DNA of 64,000 nt from Megaustenia siamemsis (GCA_032433765.1 JAVIAB010000160.1:18221549-18285548), one strand, 5' to 3'; shown: positions 30,815 to 42,178, counted from the stretch's first letter. The notes: generated by a model not told the origin, from the letters alone. Made by a program: numbers and translations.

Positions 30815-31060
30815 TTAAAAAGAGGATTGGATTGATACGATACACGATTAGGAAGCCAAAAATAAGCATTGCCAAACAAGATCTTAGCTGGAACCACAGG
30901 GAAATGGAAAACATGGAAGACGTAGAAACAAACGTATACGAAACACTGATACATAGATAAAACAAGTGGATTACACCAGGAGAAGACTAGCAGATATCAC
31001 AAAGGCAATAAAGAATTGAAGAACTTTTGTTGATGGCTTATGCCCGAATTTTTAAAAAAA
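30815..31060 (+). mobile_element. LINE-C-like C-terminal fragment
   Basis: Shifted frames give 'DTIRLGSQK', 'EPQGNGKHGRRRNK' and 'TFVDGLCPNF', the pattern of the 'NPQGKR..GRP...W..FVDGLC' end of LINE-C-like elements. A G run and GA repeat follow (31068-31110). Confidence 0.5.
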
Positions 31061-31110
31061 TTTTTTTGGGTGGGGGGGGGGGAGAGAGAGAAAGAGAGAG
31101 AAAGAGATAG

Positions 31111-31547
31111 ATAGGCAATAACAGAACAATATCTTCACCTTGATTACGTCATATTATTCCACGTTCATTCTATGCTGGTTTAATGCCACCAGAATACTCA
31201 AACAGGGCGGTAGTTTTGGACACATTTAGTGAGACACAAAGTAAACAATGGATCACAATCCAGATTGGATATAGAAAACTCAGACTTGTTCCAGACATTG
31301 AAGAGATGATATTCCTCGTCACCACAGAATGACATCGCAGATTTGAGAAGGGCATCTCAAAGTACAAGCATCTGTTGCCTTATGGATAATCCTTTGGATG
31401 GGTGGGGCTAGGAAAATAAATCCTGATTTTGAAATAATAATAATAAAATAATTCAAATTTTTCCCTTCTTTTCTACTCATCCTTATATATAAGCAGTTTG
31501 ACCATGGAAATTATGGCTGTTACAAAAGTATTAGCATGGCTTGACTA
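31111..31547. other. Unassigned
   Basis: Contains a protein-like stretch 'TFSETQSKQWITIQIGYRKL' on the plus strand (~31220) without a recognised family; otherwise AT-rich. Confidence 0.3.
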
Positions 31548-31740
31548 ACAGCCTTATGTTGCAGGAGCTACTGAGTTAGGTGCTCTTGTGCACACCGTGA
31601 GCTGTGTGTTTCATCCGTTTTGATCATGTTTCGATATTTCAATTGTTTATGGTGAATGATGATATCGTATGACAGGGAACAGTTGGATGTGTTCACTTTC
31701 TGTGCGGTTTTGCCTTATGTCTTTTGGCGTGTGCTGAGAC
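31548..31740 (+). mobile_element. RetroA fragment
   Basis: Body segment TTGCAGGAGCTACTGAGTTA through TTTGGCGTGTGCTGAGAC; both ends missing. Confidence 0.75.
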
Positions 31741-31928
31741 CCAGCACATCCGTCTTTAGCATGGCATTTTTTAGCACCGTGTTGTCTTCCCTTTTCGATC
31801 CCTGCTCGATTGGCTAGACTAGATTAATTTGTTACTAGAAGTATAGCTTGTTTATGGAGTATGATATGAATAGCTCTGGTTGGCCAATTCTGACGCAGGC
31901 AGTTAGCTATGAGTCACTGGCGACTTCC

Positions 31929-32156
31929 TAAACTGGACTACAAAGGACAAGAGGTAGGGCTCGATCCCAACCGACGGCTTACACCCAGCCTTTAATGGGT
32001 ACCAGATTTTTTTCTGGGAAAGTAAAGCGGCACGGGCGTATACCGACCACATTACTCCAAAAATCATGTGCCGAAGGTCTGTAAAATTTATGGTCACTAA
32101 CACCATATTCCCTATACGCCACTTGGCGTGACGGGGGTACTTTACTTTTTTTTTTT
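31929..32156 (+). mobile_element. SINE-1, head-truncated, with TSD
   Basis: Starts inside the head at AACTGGACTACAAAGGACAA and ends in a T run. Duplication ACTGGCGACTTCC / ACTGACGACTTCC (31916-31928, 32157-32169; one mismatch). Confidence 0.85.
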
Positions 32157-32169
32157 ACTGACGACTTCC

Positions 32170-32599
32170 GGTCTTAGTGCTGCTAGAGCCGTCGCGCCCA
32201 AACTAAAATTATGCACCTGTCTTTTGTCAGAGAAGGAAGGGTATCCGAGAAGAGCACATGTTCGCGGTTCCCCAAAAATTATGCACAAGAAGAGTAAAAG
32301 TCCCAACATTCCACCCCTAGCGGCAGTAACTCTGTTTGCAACCTTTACTTCTGCTTTAATGACGTCGAGCAATGTCTGTCTAGTGTGTAATTGAAAAAAA
32401 AAAAAAACCCAAGAAACGTTCTTGACACATTTGTTTGTTATTTATCTTGTACAAACAGATGTCTATGCAATCGATATCGTAGTAATTAGTAGCAAGCAGA
32501 AATATTAATAGTAAATATTGTGGAGGCTACAATAGAATAAATCGATATGGTTGGCAATATTGATTTTAAGGTAGGAAAGAGCTCGAGGGGGATACTATA
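32170..32599. other. Unassigned
   Basis: GC-richer 230 bp (32170-32400) open on both strands, then an A run and AT-rich sequence. No motif recognised. Confidence 0.3.
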
Positions 32600-33590
32600 G
32601 AGTTTAGAGATTAGAGAGACTGACATACACGGAAAGGTGTAGGGATATAGACAAGAAGAGAGAGAGAGAGAGGGATAACGTTCATTATTAGTAAATAATT
32701 ATTTTCTCATCTTCTTCTTCTTCTTTTCTTCCTCAATTGCCTTTCAGCGTCGAGGGGAGATATAATTTGCAGTATTTTGGTTTTCTGTTCGCCTCTAAAC
32801 TGTTATGTTTCCTAGTGTTTCTAATATTTCAACAATCCATCTTTTTCGTGGTGAGCCATTGGGTCTAGTGTTCTCGCAACATTTATTGAAGGATAGTTGT
32901 GTTGTGTTTTGAACTTTCTGCCTTATCACGTGGCCAAACCATTTTATCTGTTGTTTCTTTAAATATTCTATGGCGGGAGTTATTCCTACCTTTTTTTCTC
33001 AGTTCTTCATTCTGATCTTATCTCTCAGGCTGTTTCCTGTCATTCGTCTAACATACTTCTTCTCAGTAGAGGTTATTTTTTCTTATTGTTCTTGCATCTA
33101 GTGTCCAGGACTGGCATTGGTAGCACAAGTTGCACAACGATGGGATAAAGTTTGTATTGTAGAGTGCCAATTCTGCCTCTAGAATTATTTATTTTTTTTA
33201 TTAGGCAATAGTAGTGATAGCTGTCCAATGATTTGACTGACAAGCTTTGTTGCATCTTGTGTCTATTTCTGCTGATTGTGAATTGTCGTTTGTCACTAGA
33301 CTTCCTAGGTATTTGAATCCCTCTACTTGTTTTAGTTGCCTGCATTCTATAGTTATGTTGATGTTCTGTTTCTCTTTTACGATATTAATGACTTCTATTT
33401 TGTTGATGTTGATTTTCATATTGTAATTAGTGCCTGTGCTGTTGAATCTATTCAAGTGCTCTTGTAGGTCTTCTATTTTTCCATGTTTTAGTGACTGATC
33501 GTCTGCAAATAAAAGCTCGTTGATTTCCTCTGTCTCTGATGGGTTGGCTAACTTACATATATAGTCAATGTATCTAATAATCTTTCCTAA
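32600..33590 (-). mobile_element. LINE-D copy
   Basis: Minus strand: 'FADDQSLKHGKIEDLQEHLN' (RT catalytic box), 'MKININKIEVINIVKEKQNI', 'QVEGFKYLGSLVTNDNSQ', 'IKWFGHVIRQKVQNTTQLSF', then GAGGAAG/GAAGAA tail, ACGTTATCC and a CT/GA run (32650-32672). Several frameshifts. The 3' UTR with the CT run is shared with the copy at 47632-48180. Confidence 0.8.
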
Positions 33591-33599
33591 AAATTACCA

Positions 33600-33637
<38 letters not shown>

Positions 33638-33656
33638 ATATATATGTATATGTGGT

Positions 33657-33690
<34 letters not shown>
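33600..33690. repeat. (TA)n/(TG)n microsatellite
   Basis: Mixed TA, TG and TATG runs between the LINE-D and LINE-C copies. Confidence 0.95.
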
Positions 33691-33694
<4 letters not shown>

Positions 33695-34165
33695 GTCTTC
33701 TTTTACCTTTTTTAGCTCCCAGTGGAGCACAGGTCTTCAGCAAAATCTTACCAAGTCGTTCTGTTTTTTGCCATTCTTTTAAGATCATTCCATGTCTTCC
33801 CCATCATCTTCATCTCTGCTTCTATCTGTCTTCTCCAAGAATTCCTTGGTCTTCCTCTTTGTCTTTTTCCCTGAGGATGCCAAAAAAGGGCCTCTTGTGT
33901 AATACTCTCAGTTGGCTTCCACAGTGTGTGTCCTATCCAGCGCCATCGTCTTCGCTGTATCTCTTTATCCACTGGTATTTGACTGGTACATTTCCATAAT
34001 TCTATGTTAGTAATTTTGTCCTACCATTTCAATCCATTTATTCTGTGTAAGCATCCATTAATAAAAGTCTGTATTTTATGATTGTCGATTTTGTTGTTCT
34101 CCATGTTTCACAGCCATATAATAAGACCCACTTAACATTTGAGTTGAAAATTTTTATTTTTGTAT
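33691..34165 (-). mobile_element. LINE-C 3' end
   Basis: Minus strand: 'VLLYGCETWRTTKSTIIKY', then 'RRRWRWIGHTLWKPTESITQ', 'FWHPQGKRQRGRPRNSWRRQ' and 'EAEMKMMGKTWNDLKRMAKN'. Reference copy for the family; broken by stops near 34050. Confidence 0.82.
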
Positions 34166-34167
34166 TT

Positions 34168-34182
34168 AAATAAACACAAACA

Positions 34183-34215
<33 letters not shown>
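34168..34215. repeat. (CA)n microsatellite
   Basis: About 22 CA units, preceded by AAACAC units. Confidence 0.97.
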
Positions 34216-34238
<23 letters not shown>

Positions 34239-34685
34239 GGCTTCGCATAGAGGTGAGTATCTATATAATATTAATTGTAAATAGTATGTCTCCATTAAGG
34301 TCAGGCAACACTTGCATCTTGTGCATTCTCTGGCAGAATCTTCCGATCCAATGTTGACAGAATCAACCATGAATGAGATTGTTCAATAAAATGGAATTCA
34401 GCCAAAGGGACTAATATGCTTCCAACTATTGACAAACAATGGCTCATTGCTACTTGTTACCAACGTTTCATCTCTACGCCAAAGATTAGTGAAAGGTAGA
34501 TTCAGATTTAGATCTAAAGCTAAGGGCCTCATAATTGAATTGAGGGCGCCTCAAATATGTTTAGGCCCAATATAGTAATTAATATATGATAGAGACCATC
34601 TAATCTAGTGTTAATTCTATAACAGGGGGCCTAAAGGTTTCATTTAGTTTATCGGGGCTGAGTCGTCTATGGTTAAAACATCGTC
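34216..34685. other. Unassigned, AT-rich
   Basis: No feature recognised. Confidence 0.4.
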
Positions 34686-34719
34686 TCTATCTATCTTTTG
34701 TTCGCCTACATACTTCCCA

Positions 34720-35345
34720 TTGGCGTGAGTGTGTGGCATTCAGATTGTTGTAGTGCGCATTTTGGCTGGTTGCCTACGACTTCAGCACTTAAATTTAATA
34801 GAGCACAATGTGGTCTTGCTCGAGTGTAGGAAGACCTGGCCAGTCTTGGTTTTCAGTCCCTGGTGACAGTTAAGCCCCATCACCACGACAAGGAGCTGGC
34901 CTTGATGGGGACGTCGACCTCTGAACAAGGAGCTGTCGGGTTCGGTCCCACCACAGGCAAAGGAAAAAAAATATTTAAAAGAATTGAATCCGTGGTTTTA
35001 CCAGCCCTTGCTCTCTGGGTAGAGAGATCCAATATCTAGCCCTCTCTGGGTAGAGAGATCCAATGTCTAGCCCTCTCTGGGTAGAGAGATCCAATGTCTA
35101 GCCCTCTCTGGGTAGAGAGATCCAATGTCTAGCCCTCTCTGGGTAGAGAGATCCAATGTCTAGCCCTCTCTGGGTAGAGAGATCCAATGTCTAACCCTCT
35201 CTGGGTAGAGAGATCCAATGTCTAGCCCTCTCGGATAAAGGCGAAAAAAAACTGGAGATCCCGTGTGCATTTCGTGATCGTTAAAGAGCCCTTGCCAGTT
35301 GGAAATCGAAAAGGGAAGCCCAAAATTGGGTGCTTTTAATTAAAT
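34720..35345 (+). mobile_element. SINE-5-like element with internal minisatellite
   Basis: A box B-like GTCGGGTTCGGTCCCACC lies at ~34938. Downstream, after a 31-bp array (35018-35232), the sequence resumes with CGTGATCGTTAAAGAGCCC, similar to a motif common in invertebrate repeats. I read it as one element expanded internally; its ends are uncertain. Confidence 0.4.
35018..35232. repeat. 31-bp minisatellite, 7 units
   Basis: Unit CCCTCTCTGGGTAGAGAGAT then CCAATGTCTAG, almost invariant. Each unit holds the small palindrome CTCTCTGGGTAGAGAG. Confidence 0.95.
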
Positions 35346-35394
35346 TAATGGCAAAATTAATAGGAAAAGGCTACCTAAAATGTCGACGATAAAA

Positions 35395-36163
35395 AAACAA
35401 AGGTGACCTTACGTATTTTTGACTTCAGCAATGACTCTACCCATTACATGCGTACGGAGCCTTCCTCCACTTATTTAATCATGCTCATCTAATCACTCAG
35501 TATACAGGCATGGGTGTAGTCTTGTGACTCTAACCAGTTGAATGCCTTGGTCACTGCCATCACCTCCATCGTCATGCTCATCGTGGTAATAACGTATGCA
35601 CGACTGTCTTCTTTGACTATTCTGCCTGCCGAGCATGCTATAAATGCCCATGCACTTCTTTGGTGTCGTATTACAGATCCATCTGTATAGATGACTGCAG
35701 CTTTCTCATCGGTGTTATCCCTGTTGACCTCCGCATTGACCACGTCTGAGTTCTGTTCCCTACTTTTCCTGTCGAGTGTGATAATACACGAGAATGTCCC
35801 CCTGAATGACGTAGGCACCTGTATCCACTCCTCGCCAGCGTTGATACTGGTAAGCCCACGGACCTGTTTGATGACATATTCTGCTCGCCCCACCCATGAT
35901 TTGCCTTTTTTTAGCCTGATACCTTTCCCTGTGTTAAGCTCGTGGTGCAATGGATGCTCTTTATCTGCAATTATCATCAGGTATGATCGTGCCCTCCAGA
36001 TCTTGAACTTGTCATCCATGGTTGGAAAGTCAAGAAAATACCTCATTGCTACACAGGGAGTGTCCCTCGTGCACCCCAAGATAATGTGCATAGCTTCATT
36101 CTCTATTTTCTCCAGCCTGTCATTTTTAGTTGTACTGACAGTTAGAAATATTAGGGCGTACAG
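35395..36163 (-). mobile_element. LINE-F, connection and RNase H domain
   Basis: The minus frame 35489-36208 is open for 239 codons. Its first ~15 residues come from the hAT terminus; the rest is LINE-F: 'NDRLEKIENEAMHIILGCTR', 'RYFLDFPTMDDKFKIWRARS', then the RNase H start 'AAVIYTDGSVIRHQRSAWAF' with the catalytic Asp of YTDGS, and 'MTMEVMAVTKAFNWLES' with the catalytic Glu. The C-terminal half of RNase H is truncated near 35395. This is the least decayed LINE-F coding segment here. Confidence 0.8.
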
Positions 36164-36274
36164 TAGGTTGACCATTTTTTCCCCACTGTTTTCGGGGACA
36201 TTTGTCATATTTTTTACATTTCAGAGGATTTTTTTTTCTTTTTTCTGAGACTGTCCCACAAAATCGGGGACGAA

Positions 36275-36319
<45 letters not shown>

Positions 36320-38991
36320 AATATGTTTATTTATAATATGTGTGGGTGGGTGTGTGACTGTGTGTGCGCAAGAAATTTTGTAGATGCAAATAAAGATAAC
36401 TTTAATTTGCATAATAACTGTGTTTATTTGCTGTTTGATTTTATTTTTGTTAATATTCACGGTACTTATGCGATACACGCACTTAATGAAATTACAATAG
36501 CTAGTTTTGTTTCTCAATAACAAACAAAAAAAGTTTAGAATAAAAAAAATGTAAACAACATATAGATATCAATTGCAATATTAAAGTAATGTTTACAGTA
36601 CCTTATTTCTACTGAAGAGGTTGTTGCCTCGACGTGGTACTTGTTTTTTGAGTGTATCTTTCTCAAGATCTCATGATTTGAAGTAAGTTTTTTCACTGAA
36701 GCTTTCACACGATAAATTAATGTTAGTTTTTACTGTTCACATGGCTTGCACCGTGCTCACATTAATCCGTGATTTCTCTTCGGACCAGACGTAGTTCATT
36801 TGAGAAAATAGTCTTTCTACGGATGCATTGCTGCCAGGTAAGCACATAAAAAGTTCAAGAATTCTCTTCACATTAGCATGTGGTACATTATTTTCTTTCA
36901 AGTACTTGTGAGTACTTCATTCCATTTTCTACATGGGGGCTTGTTACTGAACCACTCACATTCTTTTTGCAACAGATGGCCTCGCAAATAAGTAAATTCA
37001 TCAAAGAGCTCATCACGATTGACGTTTACAACTTCATGACACTTTGAAGATATCTGTTCTACTGCATTATCAAAATGTTTCCTTTCAGGCACATTATCCA
37101 AGAGAAGGCAGCTCAGTTGTGACAAGTCCTCATTGTGCTTGTTCCAAGACTGCAAGTAATGTACAGCAGTATTATAGAATTCTTTACTTATTTGGAAATA
37201 CCTTTCCATTCGGATGTCACCACTTTCTACTAAATCAGTTAGCAAACTCTTTACCATGTGTGGGATGAAATTTTCATCGCGTCGAGTTTCTAATTTTATA
37301 ATGAGATTGATCACAGCTAGTGCTGATTCTATTGCACTCTTGTCGTCGCCTTCAATCGCCTTAATTGTTTCATGGAAGAGTGATGCGTGAGAATGAGCAA
37401 AGCTGAGCCAAAGCTCTGATTCACTGTTTTCAAAGAATTGTTTCAATATTGTAGGACAGTGTGTTTCTGACAAGAAGAAAGATCTCAGTGATTGATACAG
37501 TTTCAATATTCTTTCCAAGGCTGGAAGTAATGGCAATCACCTTATATTCGAATAACCTAATAATAGCTTAAACTCCTGTCCAGTAAATTCACAGAAGACT
37601 TTTAGGCGTTCTACACGAACCGTGTAAATGTGAAAGTATCCAAATATTTTTGTTACAATCACTTCCATATCCATAGGCATGGAATCAAACACTGTTTTTG
37701 CACAATTGTGAATTTTGTGTGCGTTGTAACCAAGACTCATTATGTGTCTGTTTAACTTGGACTTTATTTTAGTTATCACATTATCTCTCCCTTTCCTCAA
37801 CAAGCCTCCAAAGTTTGTATTTGTATTGTCTGCTGAGAGTCCAACAATTTTTTTGTTTAAGTCAAAATTATCAATTGCTTTCAACAATTGTTCAGACATT
37901 ATGTCGGACGTTTCACCTGGGATATCTATGAAAGCAATCAGTTTGGTCTTTACCGGAGTTTCCAGCTCATAAGCCTGAAAGTAACGAACTAAAATCGGAA
38001 GTAACTTAACATGTTTATGATTAGATGTATCGCAAGACAATGTTACTAAGCTGACATATTTGAGGTTATTTTTTAGTTTATCAATAGCCCAAGGAGCAAA
38101 AACATTGGTAATTATGGATTCAAACTTTGTTCTTGCACAGGAAAATTGTTTCGTTGAAAATTTATTTTGTAGAATTGTTGTACAATCCATACTGCGGAAA
38201 CTATGATTATGAAGTACAGTATGATATGCGAAGGTTCCTTCATGAACAGCTAGAGTGTATTCATCTTTTGAGGGTTCTGTTTTACAAAAATAATTTGTCA
38301 TACACCCAGACTGAGACTTACAAAGCAGCGCATCCTTATGCTTTTTTGCTTGTAGATGATCAGTTATTGATGTCCTTCCACCACTTGCTATAGAAAAATT
38401 TGAACTACATATATTACATTTCACTAGCGTTCCATCCTCTAAAATTGCTTGTATAATAAATGGAAATTCAGCTTTCAGCGAATCACTAAAATGACACTTA
38501 CGTTTTTTGGAAAGCATTGTTTTCATGCAACAGACGTCCACTGATCACAAATAAAAAACACGACTGCACTCGTACTGATTTGAAAATTGGCCGGGAAAGA
38601 TACTTTGGCGGGAGATGTCCGGAATGGCAGGGGTGGGGAGAGAGAGAGTGTGTCTGATTTAAAAAAAAATTAAACCCATCCCAATAGAAGTCAGTGGCTG
38701 GAATAGAAGTGACGTAGCACCGCGCTTCAAGAGTTCAAAGAGCTATCTCCGACATAACGCGTCCAATTCTTCTCTTTTATCTTCTTGCTAATGCCGCTCA
38801 GTCTGGGATAAAGAAACACAACTCAGTAACGTCCTGAGTCCTAGTGATTACTTTAAAAGAGGGCCGATTCCGTGTATGAACATTTATTTATTCACTGAAA
38901 TCGGGGACAAAATCGGGGACAAATTTCTTTCGGGGACAACTTCTACACTTCGGGGACTGTCCCCGAAAATTGGGGACGAATGGTCACCCTA
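36164..38991 (-). mobile_element. hAT DNA transposon with TIRs and 8-bp TSD
   Basis: Imperfect TIRs: left TAGGTTGACCATTTTTTCCC, right end (reverse complement) TAGGGTGACCATTCGTCCCC. 8-bp duplication GCGTACAG / GCGTAAAG (36156-36163, 38992-38999), as expected for hAT. Subterminal TCGGGGAC motifs cluster at both ends (two near 36196 and 36254; about five from 38901 to 38955), probably transposase-binding repeats. A TA microsatellite sits at 36274-36315. Transposase is encoded on the minus strand. Confidence 0.88.
36720..38541 (-). pseudogene. hAT transposase, decayed
   Basis: The frame starts at 38541. Residues ~42-68 form a BED-type zinc finger (C42, C45, H62, H68 in 'VKCNICSS' and 'DHLQAKKH'). 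The catalytic core follows ('LVTLSCDTSNHKHVKLLPIL', 'VGLSADNTNTNFGG', 'HNCAKTVFDS'). An in-frame TGA at 37537-37539 replaces what is Trp in typical relatives, then the frame continues 212 codons to 36898. A frameshift there leads into the C-terminal dimerisation motif 'LPGSNASVERLFSQMN' and 'WSEEKSRINVSTVQA', followed by another TGA. Two stops and one frameshift in about 600 codons: non-functional but fairly recent. Confidence 0.85.
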
Positions 38992-38999
38992 GCGTAAAG

Positions 39000-39516
39000 T
39001 GCTTTGATAGTGCAGGTTGTCATAGGCTGCTGGTCCATCTTTTGATGTTACTCGCCTAAGTTAGTCTTGGTCTGTCTCTTTTACCTTGTATTTTCTCTTC
39101 CAAGATTACTTTCAGTAGGCTGCTGTGTCTATTAACATGCCCTAAAAATCTAATTTATATTGTTTTAATTGTATCTCTTTTCACTTTTAGTTGTTTTAAG
39201 ATTTCCTCATTTGTTTTCTTTTTTTTTTTGTCCATCCAATTATTCATATTCTTCTATAAATCCACATTCCAAAGGCTTCAGTTTACTGTTCTGTTTTCTT
39301 GTCTAAATGTTCATGTTTCTGCACCACACAGTAATATTGAGAAGATATAACATTTTACTATTCTTAGTTTTAGCCCTGGTGTTATTTGTTTTGATTTTAG
39401 TATATTTTTCATGGCATTAAAATTACTTTTTTGCCATTCCTATTCTTTTGTTTTATATATTTGATATAAATTGATCTTTATTTTTGATTTGAGATTTGAT
39501 ATTTATATATTTCACT
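39000..39516 (-). mobile_element. LINE-B, 3' segment
   Basis: Minus strand: 'KKKTNEEILKQLKVKRDTIK', 'FLGHVNRHSSLLKVILEEKI', 'RPRLT.ASNIKRWTS'. Interrupted upstream by an RTE insertion and resumes at 39871. Confidence 0.75.
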
Positions 39517-39870
39517 GGAGTCTGTAGAAATGTGGTTTTACAGAAGAATGTTGAGAGTACCATGGACAGCTAAGAAGAGTAATGAAAATGTTCTGAGAGA
39601 GGTCAAAGCAAAAAGTGAGCTAATTTCCAATATTAGGAAGAAACAATCATCATTTTTTGGCCATGTAATGAGAACAACTGGAATATATTGTAACAACTGG
39701 AAAAATTGAGGGACGAAGAGATAGAGGGAAGCAAAGAGAAAAAATAACAGACAGTTTAAGAGAATGGCTTGGCAGAAGGTCAACAACATAAATGATAAAT
39801 AACTGTCGAGATCGAAAGTTGTGGAGAAACATGAACACCTACGCCAGCAGGCCCGGTACTTAATGATTCT
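39517..39870 (+). mobile_element. RTE-A1 LINE inserted in LINE-B
   Basis: 'FYRRMLRVPWTAKKSNENVL' to 'ASRPGT'. Duplication TTTATATATTTCACT / TTTATTTATTTCACT (39502-39516, 39871-39885; one mismatch). 354 bp, 5'-truncated. Confidence 0.85.
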
Positions 39871-39965
39871 TTTATTTATTTCACTTGTACATTTTCCATC
39901 ACTGGTTATAGTATGTCCCAGGTAGTTGTAGCTGTAGAGATTAGCAAGGCGCACCTACTATATGT
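39871..39965 (-). mobile_element. LINE-B, 5' segment
   Basis: Minus strand encodes 'RLANLYSYNYLGHTITSDGK' and 'CTSEINKRI', the RT thumb that precedes the 39000-39516 segment. Confidence 0.7.
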
Positions 39966-41214
39966 GAAAGTAATAAAAGGTAAGAGAGAGTTTGGACCAC
40001 ACCGTCCCTCCCCCGCCTTGTATAGCCATATATGGGGAAACAATAACCCGGAAGTGTAACTGACATCTATGGCTGACAACTAACCCTCACCATCAACAGT
40101 AGAAGGACCAGGGCACCCTCAAACAACCGCTTACACTCGCTAACGGTAATTGTCATGTGTTATTTAGAGTGGTTGTTTACTGTCACTTAAGATCTGTGAC
40201 TTTGAAAATCCCCGTTGTTATAGACGTTGTGCTGATTGTTCAATTGCTGTTTATTTTTAGATCCAAAACAATTAATTTAGTTCCTCGTTCTCACTGAAAG
40301 ATAACAGTGGTTGCCAGTTGCTTAGAGTTAGGTCGTTCTTCATGGTAGCTAACCTACTACTACTGTTATTATTATTATATGTTATTAATACTATACTAAT
40401 AATACTAACTAAGCTAGCTTGACAATTAACTTTTTTGGTCTTATGAGTCATAAGTAATTGAATCAGTATATAACAACCATAACTGTATAAACTATATTAT
40501 AATAATATATATATAATTATTATATATAACTTTTTTAAAAGTCGAATTATTTTTCTGATTTTCTTACTATAGTAGTAATAATAGTTGCTCATGCTGGCTT
40601 AGTTTAGTTTATATATTTATAATACTAGTTTATCTGTTTATAATATAATTTTAAAAGTTTAGTTTTTAGTTTAGCCACGTTATAAAACAAAATGTCTTGC
40701 TTTTGACTGATCCTTGGGAATAGTTAAGTATCATAGTTTAAAAGTTAAGTGTGCCGAAACGTCTACTTGCTACTAATAGTGACTAGTGAGTCTATTGAAT
40801 TAATACTACTAACTAGTTCTGTATAGGTGTATACATGTTTAACAATTTATAATTAAAGATGCCTGCTATCACATCTGAGTGTATTATGCACTGTTGTTCA
40901 TATGTCCATATGAGATGTCATTTTGTGAAATAAGGAATGAAAACAATTATATGTGAATAATATATGATGTGATTTATGATTTAGACATGATTGTAGATTG
41001 ATATACATTCACTCACACACACACTTAACTGGACATAATAATGATAATACATTGCACTGGCATTTCAGTTAAAGTAATATATCCAGCAAGGTAATATTGT
41101 ACAGTGTACTGTGACAAATAATGTAAAGTACTGTGTACTGTTTATTACTCCTGGATGGATCAAGATCAAAAATATAAAAATTGTGTTTAATATAAATGAA
41201 TATTACAGGGTACA
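39966..41214. other. Low-repeat AT-rich stretch, possible promoter
   Basis: The quietest >1-kb stretch in the window. CCCGGAAGTG at 40047-40056 is an ETS-type motif often seen at animal transcription starts, and a donor-like ACGGTAATT lies at ~40144. The rest is AT-rich with TA and TAT runs (40360-40660). A 5' untranslated exon is possible but unproved. Confidence 0.2.
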
Positions 41215-41420
41215 TGTACTGTACGGTGGCCCTCTAGGTATCTATTGCTACAGTTCTATACTGTACTGTACAATTGGGTGGGCCTCTGGGTATTTATTGT
41301 TACAGTACAATACTGTATACATGGGTGGGCCTTAAGATATTTGCTGTTACAGAACCATACTGTACAATTGTGTGGACCTCAAAGTATTTGTTGTTACAAT
41401 TCTGTATTGCACTGTACAAA
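41215..41420. repeat. ~60-70-bp degenerate repeat, 3 units
   Basis: Recurring pattern TACTGTACAATTG...GGTGGGCCTC then TATTTATTGTTACAG. Diverged tandem units. Confidence 0.7.
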
Positions 41421-41628
41421 TATCAAACTTACATTAAATTACATCTGCTTGCATCGACTATATCCCATTCTCTAATTAGTAATTATAAAATTTATTTTCT
41501 TTTTATTGTACGTGTATCCTGAATGTATACATAGTTGGATGATGTTGCCCTAATGGACATTATGCATTGTAAATTTGCACATACTGCTCAGTATATGCAA
41601 ATAATATGGCTCAGATATAAACACATAT

Positions 41629-41890
41629 GGGAGCCGCAATAGCTCAGTGGTTAGTGAACTGGACTACAAAGGACAATAGGTAGGGTTCGATCCCAACCGA
41701 TGGCTTTCGACTCACCCAGCCTTTAATGGGTACCGGATTTTTTTCTGGGAAAATAAAGCGGCACAGGCGTAATACTGACCACATTACCCCAAAAATCATG
41801 TGTCGAAGGTCTGTAAAATTTATGGTCACTAACACCATATTCCCTATATGCCACTTGGCATGACGGGGGTACTTTACTTCTTTTTTTTTA
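41629..41890 (+). mobile_element. SINE-1 with 12-bp TSD
   Basis: Complete: GGGAGCCGCAATAGCTCAGT (box A), AGGGTTCGATCCCAACC (box B), 3' end GACGGGGGTACTTTACTTC plus T run. Perfect duplication ATAAACACATAT at 41617-41628 and 41891-41902. Confidence 0.93.
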
Positions 41891-41906
41891 ATAAACACAT
41901 ATACTT

Positions 41907-42166
41907 CTATCTATCTATTGTCCTTTCGAGCCGAAGACGGCACATAGGGTAGAACCACAATCTCAAAAACAGAAACCTTGCGTGCCAAAATGGCACATAT
42001 TACAGAGATCACTGCTTCTAAAATCTATGGCTCTGTTTCCATAACAATACTTTTTACAATAACAGCTTGTCAAGCCATCGATCAACCTCCTTAGTCGCCT
42101 CTTACGACATGCCTGGAAGTTCACAGTATCACTATTCTTTACTTCCCTCATAATGAGGCCCCGGTA
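41907..42166 (-). mobile_element. SINE-2 with 12-bp TSD
   Basis: Complete SINE-2. Duplication ACACATATACTT at 41895-41906 and 42167-42178; its left copy overlaps the right TSD of the adjacent SINE-1. Confidence 0.9.
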
Positions 42167-42178
42167 ACACATATACTT

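Noticed and set aside
32142..32394. Overlapping 76- and 88-codon frames on opposite strands
   Set aside because: They partly read the SINE-1 T tail, and no recognisable protein is encoded.
41629..41700. Functional tRNA gene
   Set aside because: Box A and box B are present, but the sequence is the head of SINE-1, repeated seven times with a SINE body and TSDs; the acceptor stem does not close.
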